Assembly (NCBI GenBank): GCA_014872785.1
Contig: WKFJ01000061.1
Location: forward strand, 45,595-109,594
DNA: 64,000 nucleotides
Origin: Alteromonadaceae bacterium
GTDB lineage: Bacteria; Pseudomonadota; Gammaproteobacteria; Enterobacterales; Alteromonadaceae
Reading direction: 5' to 3'
Part shown: in pieces, positions 47,505 through 57,412 of the stretch
Position numbering within the stretch: position 1 is the first letter of the stretch
Layout of the letters: each line of letters opens with the position of its first letter
Program-made: the position numbers and the translations under genes
Notes under the pieces: generated by a model
Databases searched by the model: none
What the model was told of the DNA's origin: nothing
Seen by the model: the letters and a program-made list of their open reading frames with translations, nothing else

Positions 47505-48857
47505 TCAGCCTATATTTCTTTGCTTTTTAAATCTGGCGCTAAATTGCTCACCCTGATCAAACGTAATCTTTGCCGGAATTTGGAAACTTTGTAGCTTTTC
47601 ACTACAAAGCCGCTTGATAGTTCGCTTTAAGAGTTTCTTGTCTAACTCAATGCCATCGGCGACTCTAATTTTGGCACATACTACATGCCCTAAAAGAGCG
47701 TTTGGCTCGCCGAAAACCTCTGCCTCAGCAACCCCAGAGATAGTTTGCAACACGCTTTCGACTTCTGCAGGGTACACCTTTTGACCGCCGACATTGATGA
47801 TTTCCGACTTACGACCGAGTACTTTTATGTATTCACCATCTGTTTCAACCATATCCCCGGTAATAAACCAACCGTCTTCAGTAAAGGGGCTTGGCGCATT
47901 TAAATACCCCAACATGGCCGAATGCGCTTTTATTTCTAGCATATTATCTACAATTCTGGTGTCGAACCCTTCCCCACCAATCTTCATCCACAACGAGGAG
48001 GATTCTTTTGATTTTGACCGTAATATCCCTAACTCAGAAAGCCCATAGGTTTGTAACAGACGAATGTGTGGAAACAGGCTATTGAATCTTAATAGGGTTG
48101 ATTCTGGCATGGGTTCTGTTCCGTATGTAACCGTCTTTAGACAAGATATGTCGTACCTTCGATATGCTTCGCTTAGCAAAATCAGATTGATGAAAGTAGG
48201 AGAAGTTGGCAGCAGTTCAACACTGTGTCTTTCAATCGCTGATAGCACATAGTCGGGCTGACGGTTTTCCAACGTTACAATACATCCTCCGTTGGCCAAC
48301 ATGTAAAGTAAAGTATTAACGCCACCAATATGGTCGTAGAGCAAAAAAGAAATCCCTCGAAGGGCGTGCCTCGGTGTCTTAAACTTCTCAAGTAATTTAG
48401 CGAGGTCATGCACTGCCGCTTTGCTTTTTCCTGTAGTGCCCGATGAAAAAAGCACCAGCCCTGGATTGCCCTGGTTACGCAGTTGCGCATAACATTTATG
48501 CTCTGGGTTGCCAGAGAGCCTTTGGCATGACGCGTTGTCGTCGACATCTACTTGAAGGAGCCATTGCCCCATCGCGGTCTCTATGAATTCATCTTTTTTT
48601 GCTTCGACGGACTTTGTTAATGGCACAACAATGCCCCCCAACTCGGTCAAAGCCAAAAAAATGGCCACAGATTCAGGCGAGAAATCTGCCTCTATCATCA
48701 CCACATGGCCTGACTCAATTTCACTTTTTTCAATCTCATTGAGCCAATACCGTACGCGTTTTGACAACCATTCGTAACTGAAGGCTTGGTCGCGCCATAT
48801 AATTGCTTCCTTGTCTCGATTATCAGAAAAAACTTGCAATAGGAAATCGATAAACAT
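47505..48857 (-). CDS. AMP-binding acyl-CoA/acyl-ACP synthetase
   Basis: 450 residues of the ANL adenylation family: LFSSGTTGKSKAAVHD is the ATP P-loop, LLQTYGLSELGILRSKS the A5 region, GWFITGDMVETDGEYIKVLGRKSEIINVGGQKVYPAEVE the hinge, and KKQRN near the end carries a Lys. It probably activates a short or hydroxy acid and loads it on the ACP encoded two genes upstream. The start overlaps the SDR stop (TGATG). Confidence 0.87.
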   Translation of the reverse strand: MFIDFLLQVFSDNRDKEAIIWRDQAFSYEWLSKRVRYWLNEIEKSEIESGHVVMIEADFSPESVAIFLALTELGGIVVPLTKSVEAKKDEFIETAMGQWLLQVDVDDNASCQRLSGNPEHKCYAQLRNQGNPGLVLFSSGTTGKSKAAVHDLAKLLEKFKTPRHALRGISFLLYDHIGGVNTLLYMLANGGCIVTLENRQPDYVLSAIERHSVELLPTSPTFINLILLSEAYRRYDISCLKTVTYGTEPMPESTLLRFNSLFPHIRLLQTYGLSELGILRSKSKESSSLWMKIGGEGFDTRIVDNMLEIKAHSAMLGYLNAPSPFTEDGWFITGDMVETDGEYIKVLGRKSEIINVGGQKVYPAEVESVLQTISGVAEAEVFGEPNALLGHVVCAKIRVADGIELDKKLLKRTIKRLCSEKLQSFQIPAKITFDQGEQFSARFKKQRNIG

Positions 48858-49567
48858 CACACGCCCCCCAAATAAACGACTTGTCCAGTGATAAAATCAC
48901 TTGTGTCGTTTATAAAAAAATCTACAACATTTTTTACATCGGCAGCAGTGCCCTTGCGTTTAATTGCTTGTCTTGAAACTAGTTCGCTAATTTTTTCAGA
49001 CGGTACGTTTTTTATGAGATTCGTATCGATGGGCGTTGGACCAACTGCATTTACTGTTATGCCAAAATCAGCAAATTCTCTGGCGAGTACTTTTGTCAGA
49101 CTCTCAACTGCCGATTTAGAGGCAGCATATATCGCCTCGCCTTCTAGATTAAATGGCACCGCTACCGTAGTAAAATTTACTATGCGACCAAATTTATTTT
49201 TTCGCATAAGCTTTGCCGCTTCTCTGCAAAATAAAAACGATGCAAATACATTCGTAGAAAAAACTTTGCTAACTGTATCCATGGGCGTTAGCAAACTGTG
49301 ATTGAGAGACGCAATTCCAGCGTTATTAACTAAAATATCGATGTGTTTGTATTGCTTGCGAATTGAAGTGAAGAGTGTTTTAACTGCCGCTTCGTCAGTA
49401 ATATCTAAGCAGAAATGTGTGTAGTTTTTTGAGTCTAGAGATACCTTGCTTCGACTACACCCAATAACGCGGCAACCAGCTTCTAAATAACGCGTTGCTA
49501 AATACTCACCAATTCCTCTGCTGGTACCAGTAATTAGAACTATAGATTCTGATATCGATCCGCTCAT
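48857..49567 (-). CDS. SDR-family reductase, FabG-like
   Basis: 236 residues with the classical SDR pattern: VLITGTSRGIGEYLATRY, NNAGIA, FTTVAVPF, and IYAASKSAVE with catalytic Tyr and Lys. It lies between the ACP gene (5 bases away) and the AMP ligase. It is most likely a 3-oxoacyl-ACP reductase making a hydroxyacyl group on the ACP. Substrate assignment is inference. Confidence 0.83.
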   Translation of the reverse strand: MSGSISESIVLITGTSRGIGEYLATRYLEAGCRVIGCSRSKVSLDSKNYTHFCLDITDEAAVKTLFTSIRKQYKHIDILVNNAGIASLNHSLLTPMDTVSKVFSTNVFASFLFCREAAKLMRKNKFGRIVNFTTVAVPFNLEGEAIYAASKSAVESLTKVLAREFADFGITVNAVGPTPIDTNLIKNVPSEKISELVSRQAIKRKGTAADVKNVVDFFINDTSDFITGQVVYLGGV

Positions 49568-49571
49568 AGCG

Positions 49572-49862
49572 CTAATTCAACTCCGACATCAAATAATCAA
49601 TCAAAGTAGAAACTGTTTTAAATGGACTGTTGCGCATGGACATGGCTTTTTCATTTGCGATGGTAAAACTAATATCGTGCTCGTCTTCCAATTGCTCTTC
49701 AACTGCGAGCAGCAAGTTGACTAAATCAACTGAATCGAGAGGACTTGATTGCCCATACAGAGATGTATCCTCAGAAAACTGAATTTTTTCTTGTTCAGAT
49801 TTCAGTTCATTTAACTCGTCTACTACTGATTCGACAATAGCCAACAATGCAGCTCTTTGCAT
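49572..49862 (-). CDS. Acyl carrier protein
   Basis: 96 residues from the ATG at 49862, which has GGAGAAG about 9 bases upstream. SSPLDSVDLVNLLLAVEEQLED has the DS motif with the phosphopantetheine Ser (residue 44) and the usual helix II. It is longer than house-keeping ACPs. With the following SDR and ligase it forms an acyl-supply trio inside the pseudaminic acid operon. Related trios occur in Pseudomonas flagellin glycosylation islands. Confidence 0.85.
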   Translation of the reverse strand: MQRAALLAIVESVVDELNELKSEQEKIQFSEDTSLYGQSSPLDSVDLVNLLLAVEEQLEDEHDISFTIANEKAMSMRNSPFKTVSTLIDYLMSELN

Positions 49863-49886
49863 ATTCACTTCTCCCAAAAAGCACTA

Positions 49887-50588
49887 CTAACCGTTTCTTA
49901 AGTTTGCGACATAGGCTTTATACATTAACTCAGCTCGCTCCCAATCTTCAGGAGTGTCTATATCTTGCACTAAATGCCTGGGTAATATAATCGGTGTACT
50001 ATTCCCCGGAAACAGTGGTTTCGATTGAATAAACGACTCTGGACGTCCCCAGTAGAACTGACCAGCGTCATGGTAACACTCTGGCAAGTCTTGTGAGCGC
50101 TTTCCCATGTTTTCAGGAAACATTGGGGAAACGTCACCATCATTGATATAAAGCCCCCTTAACACAGGAAATGAAAATGACGTGACAGAAAAAGCGTACC
50201 CTTTGTTAGGGTTAGCCAATAACTCATCAAGCCCATAGCGCAAAAATTCAGGCATAAGAAAGGGCGCTGTTGCGTAAATGCAACATACCGCATCAGCATT
50301 AAAACCTAATTGAGACATTTGAGTGACAGCATGACTCATAACAGCCCACGTCCCGGCGTGGTCATTCGAAAGTTGTTCCGGACGCATAAACGGAACATCC
50401 GCGCCGTATTCAGTGGCAATATCAGCTATCTGGTCACAGTCGGTCGAGACTATTACTTTATCAAAGACTCCGGATTCCAACGCAGTTGATATTGAATAAC
50501 TTATTAGAGGTTTACCACAGAAAGTCTTTATATTCTTCTTTGGTACTCTTTTGCTTCCACCCCTGGCTGGAATTACGGCTAGTTTCAT
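49887..50588 (-). CDS. pseF: PseF, CMP-pseudaminic acid synthetase (copy 1)
   Basis: 233 residues: IPARGGSKRVPKKNIKTFCGKPLISYSI, VSTDCDQIAD, YATAPFLM, KRSQDLPECYHDAGQFYWG and LVQDIDTPEDW. RSQDLPECYHDAGQFYW is the PseF hallmark. It activates pseudaminic acid with CTP. A paralogue is encoded at 53772-54473 in the same operon, similar throughout but clearly diverged. Confidence 0.9.
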   Translation of the reverse strand: MKLAVIPARGGSKRVPKKNIKTFCGKPLISYSISTALESGVFDKVIVSTDCDQIADIATEYGADVPFMRPEQLSNDHAGTWAVMSHAVTQMSQLGFNADAVCCIYATAPFLMPEFLRYGLDELLANPNKGYAFSVTSFSFPVLRGLYINDGDVSPMFPENMGKRSQDLPECYHDAGQFYWGRPESFIQSKPLFPGNSTPIILPRHLVQDIDTPEDWERAELMYKAYVANLRNG

Positions 50589-50686
50589 TTAGACGGCTCT
50601 CGCACTTACAAATACTCTCGAAGCTCTTTTCATAATATTAACTATCGCCCGAACCAAGCAATCCATTAGCAACTTGGTGATTTTTC

Positions 50687-51709
50687 TTAGAGGTAATCCA
50701 ATATTTCGGACACTGCGTTAGCGGCACCATTTACATTTCCAAGTTGTTCTGCAACATGGTGTTTTTCCAATAGTTTGTCATCTTCAGATAACATTTGGCG
50801 AGCTTTTTGAGCCACTATGTCAATTGCATTCTCATCTGCGTTGTATACCTCACACCAACCTTGCTGCTTCGCTAATTCAGCCGTCAACTTCTGATTGTCG
50901 GCAACGCACAGTAAAATGGCAGGAGTAGCACAAGCGAGGAGTTCGTATTGAGTGGATCCCGCCGCAGCGATCACTAGTTTACTGTGTGAGAACACATCAG
51001 CTATGTCTTGGCAATTGTGAATGTGCTGTACTGGATTAGCGATCTTCAACAGATATTGTTGAAGTTGCTCCACATGAGCATAAGCTCCCCCCGTCACTAA
51101 CCGTATTGGAATGGCTGAGTCTAATTTAGATATCGCTCGCAGCAGCATCAACGAATAATTGTTGATGTCAGCCCCTCCAAGACTAATTGTCAACCCATGG
51201 CGCATATGCCAAGGAACATCTGGACGAAAGTTAAATTCCTCTCGTAATACCCTAAAATCTGCACCAAGAAGTTGTTTTACATTTTTGTTTTCAAGATCGT
51301 AGCCAAGTTTACTCGTATCTTGCGCGCTGTTTATAACGATATCGGCGTGCAAGTCACCAGAGCTATTGTTGTCATCAAACAAAATTAAAGGTATTTGAAG
51401 AGCACTTAAATTGGCTCGGTAAAATGAGCTAAACTGATAGCCATCAATAACCAAACAACCTACAGCCGGATTGCCGGTTAACTCAGCTCTGACCCATTTG
51501 GTTTCTTCTTTATCACAAGAAAAAGAGGGAATGACTTTAATTTTACTTACCCAATCATGGCGTTCACGGCAGTGACGGACAGTGGAGTCTTTGACCCAAA
51601 ATTCGGTTTCTACATGGTGTCTCTCAAAACTCTGAGCCAGCGCAAGACATCTCATTAGGTGACCAAGTCCGATCTCTCGATTTGCGTCCGTTCTGAATAC
51701 TACCTTCAC
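50687..51709 (-). CDS. pseG: PseG, UDP-2,4-diacetamido-2,4,6-trideoxy-beta-L-altrose hydrolase
   Basis: 340 residues. It removes UDP before PseI. FRTDANREIGLGHLMRCLALAQSF holds the catalytic His, ILFDDNNSSGDLHADIVINSAQD follows, then TISLGGADINNYS and LVIAAAGSTQYELLACATPAILLCVADNQ in the UDP-binding half. GTG start. A PseG-like domain is also fused in the gene at 28862-30514; this stand-alone enzyme is the one expected to work with PseI. Confidence 0.92.
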   Translation of the reverse strand: MKVVFRTDANREIGLGHLMRCLALAQSFERHHVETEFWVKDSTVRHCRERHDWVSKIKVIPSFSCDKEETKWVRAELTGNPAVGCLVIDGYQFSSFYRANLSALQIPLILFDDNNSSGDLHADIVINSAQDTSKLGYDLENKNVKQLLGADFRVLREEFNFRPDVPWHMRHGLTISLGGADINNYSLMLLRAISKLDSAIPIRLVTGGAYAHVEQLQQYLLKIANPVQHIHNCQDIADVFSHSKLVIAAAGSTQYELLACATPAILLCVADNQKLTAELAKQQGWCEVYNADENAIDIVAQKARQMLSEDDKLLEKHHVAEQLGNVNGAANAVSEILDYL

Positions 51710-51729
51710 TATTGATTTCTCGTTCTTAG

Positions 51730-52812
51730 TTAGCCATCCACTAACGCCCAGGACAATGGCGTTCCTTTGGCAATATCACGTTTAGCTTTTTTTCCTAAAA
51801 TTGTGTCTTTGTATCTCGGTGGCAAACCGAAAGCGGGTCGGACGACGCGAATATTGTTTGCGTTAAAATTATCACCTTTGGCAATATCTTGGCTAACATA
51901 TATTGAACGTCTATGGGTGAGTGAGGTAGCTTCGGCTTTTGAAGCACCATAATTCACCTTACCTATAGCCATTGCCGCAGTTTGTGTCTCTCGGACAAGT
52001 GCTTCAAACTCTTTTGGTTCTAATGAAAAAGCCGAATCAACACCACCGTCTTCCCGACTAAGTACAAAGTGTTTTTCAATAACACTGGCGCCAAATGCAA
52101 CACTAGCCACCGCAGCGCCAATACCCAACGTATGATCCGACAACCCAACCAATGTAGAAAATGTTTCTTTTAAATGAGGAATGGTTAACAAGTTACTGTT
52201 TTCTGGAGAAGCGGGATAGGTACTGGTACATTTCAGTAAAACCAATTCATCACACCCGTTTAACCTAGCGGTATGAACTGCCTCTTCTATTTCCGCAAGA
52301 CTTGCCATACCGGTAGAGATGATAAGAGGCTTTTTCTTCGACGCCGCTCGCGCAATAAGCGGTAAATCTGTGATTTCAAATGAAGCAATTTTGAAACAAG
52401 GAACATTGAGCGCGTCGAGGAAGTCTACCGCATCCTCATCAAAGGGCGAACTAAATGCGAGTACGCCTAGTGAATTTGCATATTCAAATAACGGCTGGTG
52501 CCACTCGTAAGGGGTTGATGCTTTCTGATAGAGTTGATGTAATTTCTCTCCATGCCATAAACTGTTGCGGTCATCGATCAAGAAATCAGCAGTATCGACA
52601 TCTAACGTCATTGAATCGGCAGTGTATGTTTGAAGCTTGATCGCATCAACACCTGCATTGGCGGCTTCAAATATCATTCTCTTCGCAAGCTCAAAGTCTT
52701 GATTGTGATTACCACTTAGTTCGGCAATGATAAATGGGCGCCCTACTCCAATCTCAACATCGCCAATTGTAAAACTACTTTTTAACGGATCCATTTTATT
52801 GTCGTGTTGCAT
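51730..52812 (-). CDS. pseI: PseI, pseudaminic acid synthase
   Basis: 360 residues, NeuB family: PFIIAELSGNHNQDFELAKRMIFEAANAGVDAIKLQTYTADSMTLD, KIASFEITDLPLI, KCTSTYPASPENSNLLTIP, VIEKHFVLSREDGGVDSAFSLEP and a C-terminal SAF domain. These are PseI features. It condenses the altrose derivative with phosphoenolpyruvate. ATG at 52812 or 52794; neither has a strong ribosome site. It overlaps the GT9-like gene. Confidence 0.93.
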   Translation of the reverse strand: MQHDNKMDPLKSSFTIGDVEIGVGRPFIIAELSGNHNQDFELAKRMIFEAANAGVDAIKLQTYTADSMTLDVDTADFLIDDRNSLWHGEKLHQLYQKASTPYEWHQPLFEYANSLGVLAFSSPFDEDAVDFLDALNVPCFKIASFEITDLPLIARAASKKKPLIISTGMASLAEIEEAVHTARLNGCDELVLLKCTSTYPASPENSNLLTIPHLKETFSTLVGLSDHTLGIGAAVASVAFGASVIEKHFVLSREDGGVDSAFSLEPKEFEALVRETQTAAMAIGKVNYGASKAEATSLTHRRSIYVSQDIAKGDNFNANNIRVVRPAFGLPPRYKDTILGKKAKRDIAKGTPLSWALVDG

Positions 52813-53767
52813 TCAAAAGCTCGTGTACATCGTTGGCAAGTTCCTCTGCACTTATGGGAACGCTGGACTGTTCTGTTGCATATTCTGGCATCAACGTTCT
52901 AGGATCTACCTCTCCAACAATAACCAGCGAAGGGCAGCCGACAGTTGCCGCCAACCATTGCGGAGCAGAAGGAACAGTTATCAGCAAATCTGATGCTTTT
53001 AACATCGACAACGTTTTAGACATGCTCACACTACCGTCAAATCCGGTCCAAACATGGTAGCCCTTACTTTCCAGTAGAGACTGTAGCTCGTTGCCATACG
53101 GATAATTGCGTTCCTTAGTCCTAGCATCAGTGGCAAGCGCAATAATCTGTTTATGAGCTCTCATATTATTAAATTTTTTATATGGCTGAACATCAATGTT
53201 CATATCCATATCTATATCGGAAAAACCGCAACAATGGCGTAAATAAAATTCTGGATATCCCATATCAGGAATAGCGCCGATTTCCCACCATGGAGTATGC
53301 CAACGACTCATGGCAAAAAATGTGCTTTCCATATACGCAGCTGGGTCATTTACATAATGAGGTTTGAGTGTTTGTGCCTGAAACTCAGACAATAAATCAG
53401 CGACTGAAATAGACATATAATTGCCAGTGACTGCAACCCCAGCATCCTTTAAAAATCTTGTTAGGAAGCAAGGCATGAACCACGTATCTAAATTGATGAC
53501 CTGAGTGTACTCTTCGGCAATAATTTTTTCGGATAAGCCCAAAAAGGCTTCCATCGCTTGCAAGATATTGTCTGGCCATTCACCTTTTTGCATATGCAGA
53601 ATTTTTACATCGGGCTCCGCAAGTGATACGACGTCCTTTGCAGCCGCATAAGTAAGCATCGAAATCTCTGCATCAGGAAACAACTTTTTCAAATGTCTAA
53701 CGGCCGGAATACCAACGCAAGTAACATCTCCCAAGCCCAACATTCGAATCAATAAAATCTTTTTCAC
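52796..53767 (-). CDS. Glycosyltransferase family 9-like
   Basis: 323 residues starting KKILLIRMLGLGDVTCVGIPAVRHLKKLFPDAEISMLTYAAAKDVV, the pattern of the heptosyltransferase family (GT9), and ending with LLITVPSAPQWLAATVGCPSLVIVGEVDP. GTG start with AGGGG upstream. Its place between pseF copy 2 and pseI suggests a role with the pseudaminic acid sugar, but GT9 enzymes usually use ADP-heptose, so donor and product are open. Confidence 0.7.
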   Translation of the reverse strand: MKKILLIRMLGLGDVTCVGIPAVRHLKKLFPDAEISMLTYAAAKDVVSLAEPDVKILHMQKGEWPDNILQAMEAFLGLSEKIIAEEYTQVINLDTWFMPCFLTRFLKDAGVAVTGNYMSISVADLLSEFQAQTLKPHYVNDPAAYMESTFFAMSRWHTPWWEIGAIPDMGYPEFYLRHCCGFSDIDMDMNIDVQPYKKFNNMRAHKQIIALATDARTKERNYPYGNELQSLLESKGYHVWTGFDGSVSMSKTLSMLKASDLLITVPSAPQWLAATVGCPSLVIVGEVDPRTLMPEYATEQSSVPISAEELANDVHELLNATRQ

Positions 53768-53771
53768 AAAT

Positions 53772-54473
53772 TTATTCCCCTAGTTCTCCAGTCTCCTGCA
53801 ACACTTTGTACATCAATTCTGCGCGTTTCCAATCTTCTAATGTGTCAATATCCTGAACTAAAAAACGAGGCAAAACAACTGGTAAGGTGTTGTTCTGATA
53901 AAGAGTTTTGTTTTTCAACAACGCTTCACTGCGCCCCCAAAAAAATTGTCCAGCATCATGCAATCCTTCCTGCAGATCTTGCGAGCGTTGTTGTATGTAT
54001 TGAGAAAATGCAGGAGTTAAAAATTCAGATTGAATAACTGCTCGTTGAAACGGAAATGCAAAAGTTGTGACTGCCAATGCGTAATCAGCAGCACTATTTT
54101 CCTGTAAATAAAGTAGACCTGCTCGCAAATCCGACATGCGCACGAATGGTGCAGTGGCGTAAAGACAGCAGAATTCGCTTTTATGAAGTTCATTTATTTT
54201 GAGCTTCCTGAGTGTGTCAGCGATGACGGGAAGCACTCCTGTGTGATCATCTGAAAGTTCCGAGCTTCGAAAAAAAGGTACCTCTGCTCCAGCAAATGAT
54301 GCAACTTGCGCAATGGCTTCACAATCGGTGGATACTACAACTCTATCAAAAAGCCCACTCCTAATTGCGGTAGAAATACTATATTCGATAATAGCTTTGC
54401 CGCAGAATGCTCTGATATTCTTTTTCGGGATCCGTTTACTCCCGCCTCTTGCCGGAATAATCGCAAGCTTCAA
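53772..54473 (-). CDS. pseF: PseF-like CMP-pseudaminic acid synthetase (copy 2)
   Basis: 233 residues, same length as copy 1 and similar along the whole chain: IPARGGSKRIPKKNIRAFCGKAIIEYSI, VVSTDCEAIAQVA, YATAPFVR, QRSQDLQEGLHDAGQFFWG, LVQDIDTLEDWKRAELMYK. TTG start overlapping the pseC stop (TTGA). It may process a pseudaminic acid variant. Whether both copies are active cannot be told. Confidence 0.88.
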   Translation of the reverse strand: MKLAIIPARGGSKRIPKKNIRAFCGKAIIEYSISTAIRSGLFDRVVVSTDCEAIAQVASFAGAEVPFFRSSELSDDHTGVLPVIADTLRKLKINELHKSEFCCLYATAPFVRMSDLRAGLLYLQENSAADYALAVTTFAFPFQRAVIQSEFLTPAFSQYIQQRSQDLQEGLHDAGQFFWGRSEALLKNKTLYQNNTLPVVLPRFLVQDIDTLEDWKRAELMYKVLQETGELGE

Positions 54474-55615
54474 GTTAATACCTTGCGCAAACTCGAAATC
54501 ACGTGTTCGAATTGCGACTCGCTCATGGTTGGGAACAGAGGCAGTGTAATTGCATTTTGGTAATACTGTTCAGCTACAGGAAAGTCTCCCCACTTGAACC
54601 CTAAACCTTGATAAAAGGGTTGAGTATGAATTGGGATATAGTGTACGTTCACGCCCACTCCCAAGTCTCTTAATTTATTGAAAGTTTCTAACCTATCATG
54701 CTGCAACACCTCGACCACAAACAGGTGCCAGGCACTTGGGTTCTCATTATCAACAACAGGTAATTTCAGTGGCAAGTCTGTCAAGTGTTCGAAATATTTA
54801 GCAACCCAACCTGTGCGTGCGCTCACGAGCTCTCTAACACGCTGTAATTGAGACAGCCCCAAAACAGCATGCACATCACTCAATCGATAGTTGCAACCTA
54901 ACACCTGTTGTTCGTATACCCAAGGCTCAAAATGTTGCCCTACAAATAATCCATGGTCTCTGGTAATACCGATATTTGCGTATAACTTTAGCTTTCTGTG
55001 TATGACTGGGTCATTACACGTCACCGCTCCGCCTTCTGCTGAAGTAATTGTTTTTACTGGATGAAAGCTCAGGATAGTCATATGAGAGAACTTGCAAGAG
55101 CCAACAGGATGGCCTTGGTATTGCGCACCCAAAGCATGCGCTGCATCTTCAATTACGTAGAAGCCATATCGTTTTGCAAGCTGCCATATTTTCTGCATTT
55201 CGCAACTTAGTCCGGAAAAATGAACGACGACGACGACTTTAGGTAATCGCCCGGTAACTTCAGCTTGTAACAACTTTTGCTCAAGTAAATTGACATCTAC
55301 GTTTCTCGTCTCCGCATCAATATCGACAAAATCGACATCCGCGCCGCACTGCACTGCGCAGTTGGCTGAGGCAACAAATGAATTGGGAACTGTCCAAACC
55401 AAGTCACCTTTTTCAACACCGGCAGCGAGGCATGCAACATGAAGTGCTGAGGAGCCACTGTTGGTAGTGACACAATGATTAGACTGGCAATATTTTGCGA
55501 GTGCAATTTCGAATGCAATTACCTTAGAACCTTGGGTAATGTTATGATTTTCAAGAACATCAACTACTGCCTCTATGTCGGCATCTACAATTGAATGTTT
55601 ACCATATGGGATCAT
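54470..55615 (-). CDS. pseC: PseC, UDP-4-keto sugar aminotransferase
   Basis: 381 residues, DegT/DnrJ/EryC1 fold with pyridoxal phosphate. The start IPYGKHSIVDADIEAVVDVL is typical of PseC, and TILSFHPVKTITSAEGGAV carries the PLP Lys (188). It transfers an amino group to the PseB product. It follows pseB by 8 bases. Confidence 0.93.
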   Translation of the reverse strand: MIPYGKHSIVDADIEAVVDVLENHNITQGSKVIAFEIALAKYCQSNHCVTTNSGSSALHVACLAAGVEKGDLVWTVPNSFVASANCAVQCGADVDFVDIDAETRNVDVNLLEQKLLQAEVTGRLPKVVVVVHFSGLSCEMQKIWQLAKRYGFYVIEDAAHALGAQYQGHPVGSCKFSHMTILSFHPVKTITSAEGGAVTCNDPVIHRKLKLYANIGITRDHGLFVGQHFEPWVYEQQVLGCNYRLSDVHAVLGLSQLQRVRELVSARTGWVAKYFEHLTDLPLKLPVVDNENPSAWHLFVVEVLQHDRLETFNKLRDLGVGVNVHYIPIHTQPFYQGLGFKWGDFPVAEQYYQNAITLPLFPTMSESQFEHVISSLRKVLT

Positions 55616-55623
55616 ACGCGCTC

Positions 55624-56649
<1,026 letters not shown>

Positions 56650-56964
56650 CTAACGACCTTTTCTAGTATATTTTGTTGCTGCTTTACGTGAACGTAAAAA
56701 GTTAACAATTTCCTTCTTTTTTTGATCTCTCAACGCAGTAATTATTTCTGTCAATTCTTGATTTGTCTTATATTCGTTTTTCGCGAACTCTTCGACATCC
56801 TCTTGTTGGAGGTAGTCATTTACCTTCTGTTCTCGCTGTAATACAAGAGATAGAATTTCTTCTTCATCAATCGGTTCGGCTAATAAAGCGCCTACGAGAG
56901 CCTTCGAGTTTTCTTTTAAAATCGCTGGTTCGTTTTCATCAATGTACGGGAGTTTGATTTTCAA
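56650..56964 (-). CDS. FliT/FlaI-like small flagellar protein
   Basis: 104 residues, helical and highly charged (QREQKVNDYLQQEDVEEFAKNEYKTNQELTEIITALRDQKKKEIVNFLRS). TTG start that overlaps the fliS stop (TTGA). The position directly after fliS is that of FliT-type chaperones in polar flagellar clusters. Sequence support is weak, so the name rests on place and size. Confidence 0.65.
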   Translation of the reverse strand: MKIKLPYIDENEPAILKENSKALVGALLAEPIDEEEILSLVLQREQKVNDYLQQEDVEEFAKNEYKTNQELTEIITALRDQKKKEIVNFLRSRKAATKYTRKGR

Positions 56965-57392
56965 ACAGATGCTACACTTTGTTGCTTTTTCATCTCATAG
57001 GCTTCTTGCTTTGCTGATTCAGGAATCTGCATCCACGCGTTTTTGATTGGTAACATTAATTGAATAACTTCGTCTAGAATTTTCTCATTATTTTGAATGT
57101 TGCCATCGTTTAAACGGGTGACCATATAGTCGTATAATGAGAATAGATTTTCCGCTAACTCCCCACCAATATCCATATCCAATGTATCTCTAAGACTAAC
57201 AATTATTGCGATAGCCTTCGAAACATGTTGAGCTTTTGATTCATATTCCCTTCGCTCCATAGCTCCCTTCGCATAGGCTATTTTTTCAAGTGCCCCCTGC
57301 ATTAACATCAAAGTAATCTTGTGCGGATCCGCGGTAGACAAATCTTGTTTTAGACTGCCTTTTTTGTATGCTTGTATACCTTTAAGCGCCAT
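56961..57392 (-). CDS. fliS: FliS, flagellin export chaperone
   Basis: 143 residues, helical. The N-terminus MALKGIQAYKKGSLKQDLSTADPHKITLMLMQGALEKIAYAKGAM and the segment LRDTLDMDIGGELAENLFSLYDYMVTRLNDGN are classic FliS. It binds flagellin C-termini in the cytoplasm. It lies 20 bases after fliD. Confidence 0.96.
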   Translation of the reverse strand: MALKGIQAYKKGSLKQDLSTADPHKITLMLMQGALEKIAYAKGAMERREYESKAQHVSKAIAIIVSLRDTLDMDIGGELAENLFSLYDYMVTRLNDGNIQNNEKILDEVIQLMLPIKNAWMQIPESAKQEAYEMKKQQSVASV

Positions 57393-57412
57393 AATAATTA
57401 TTCCGTATTAAC

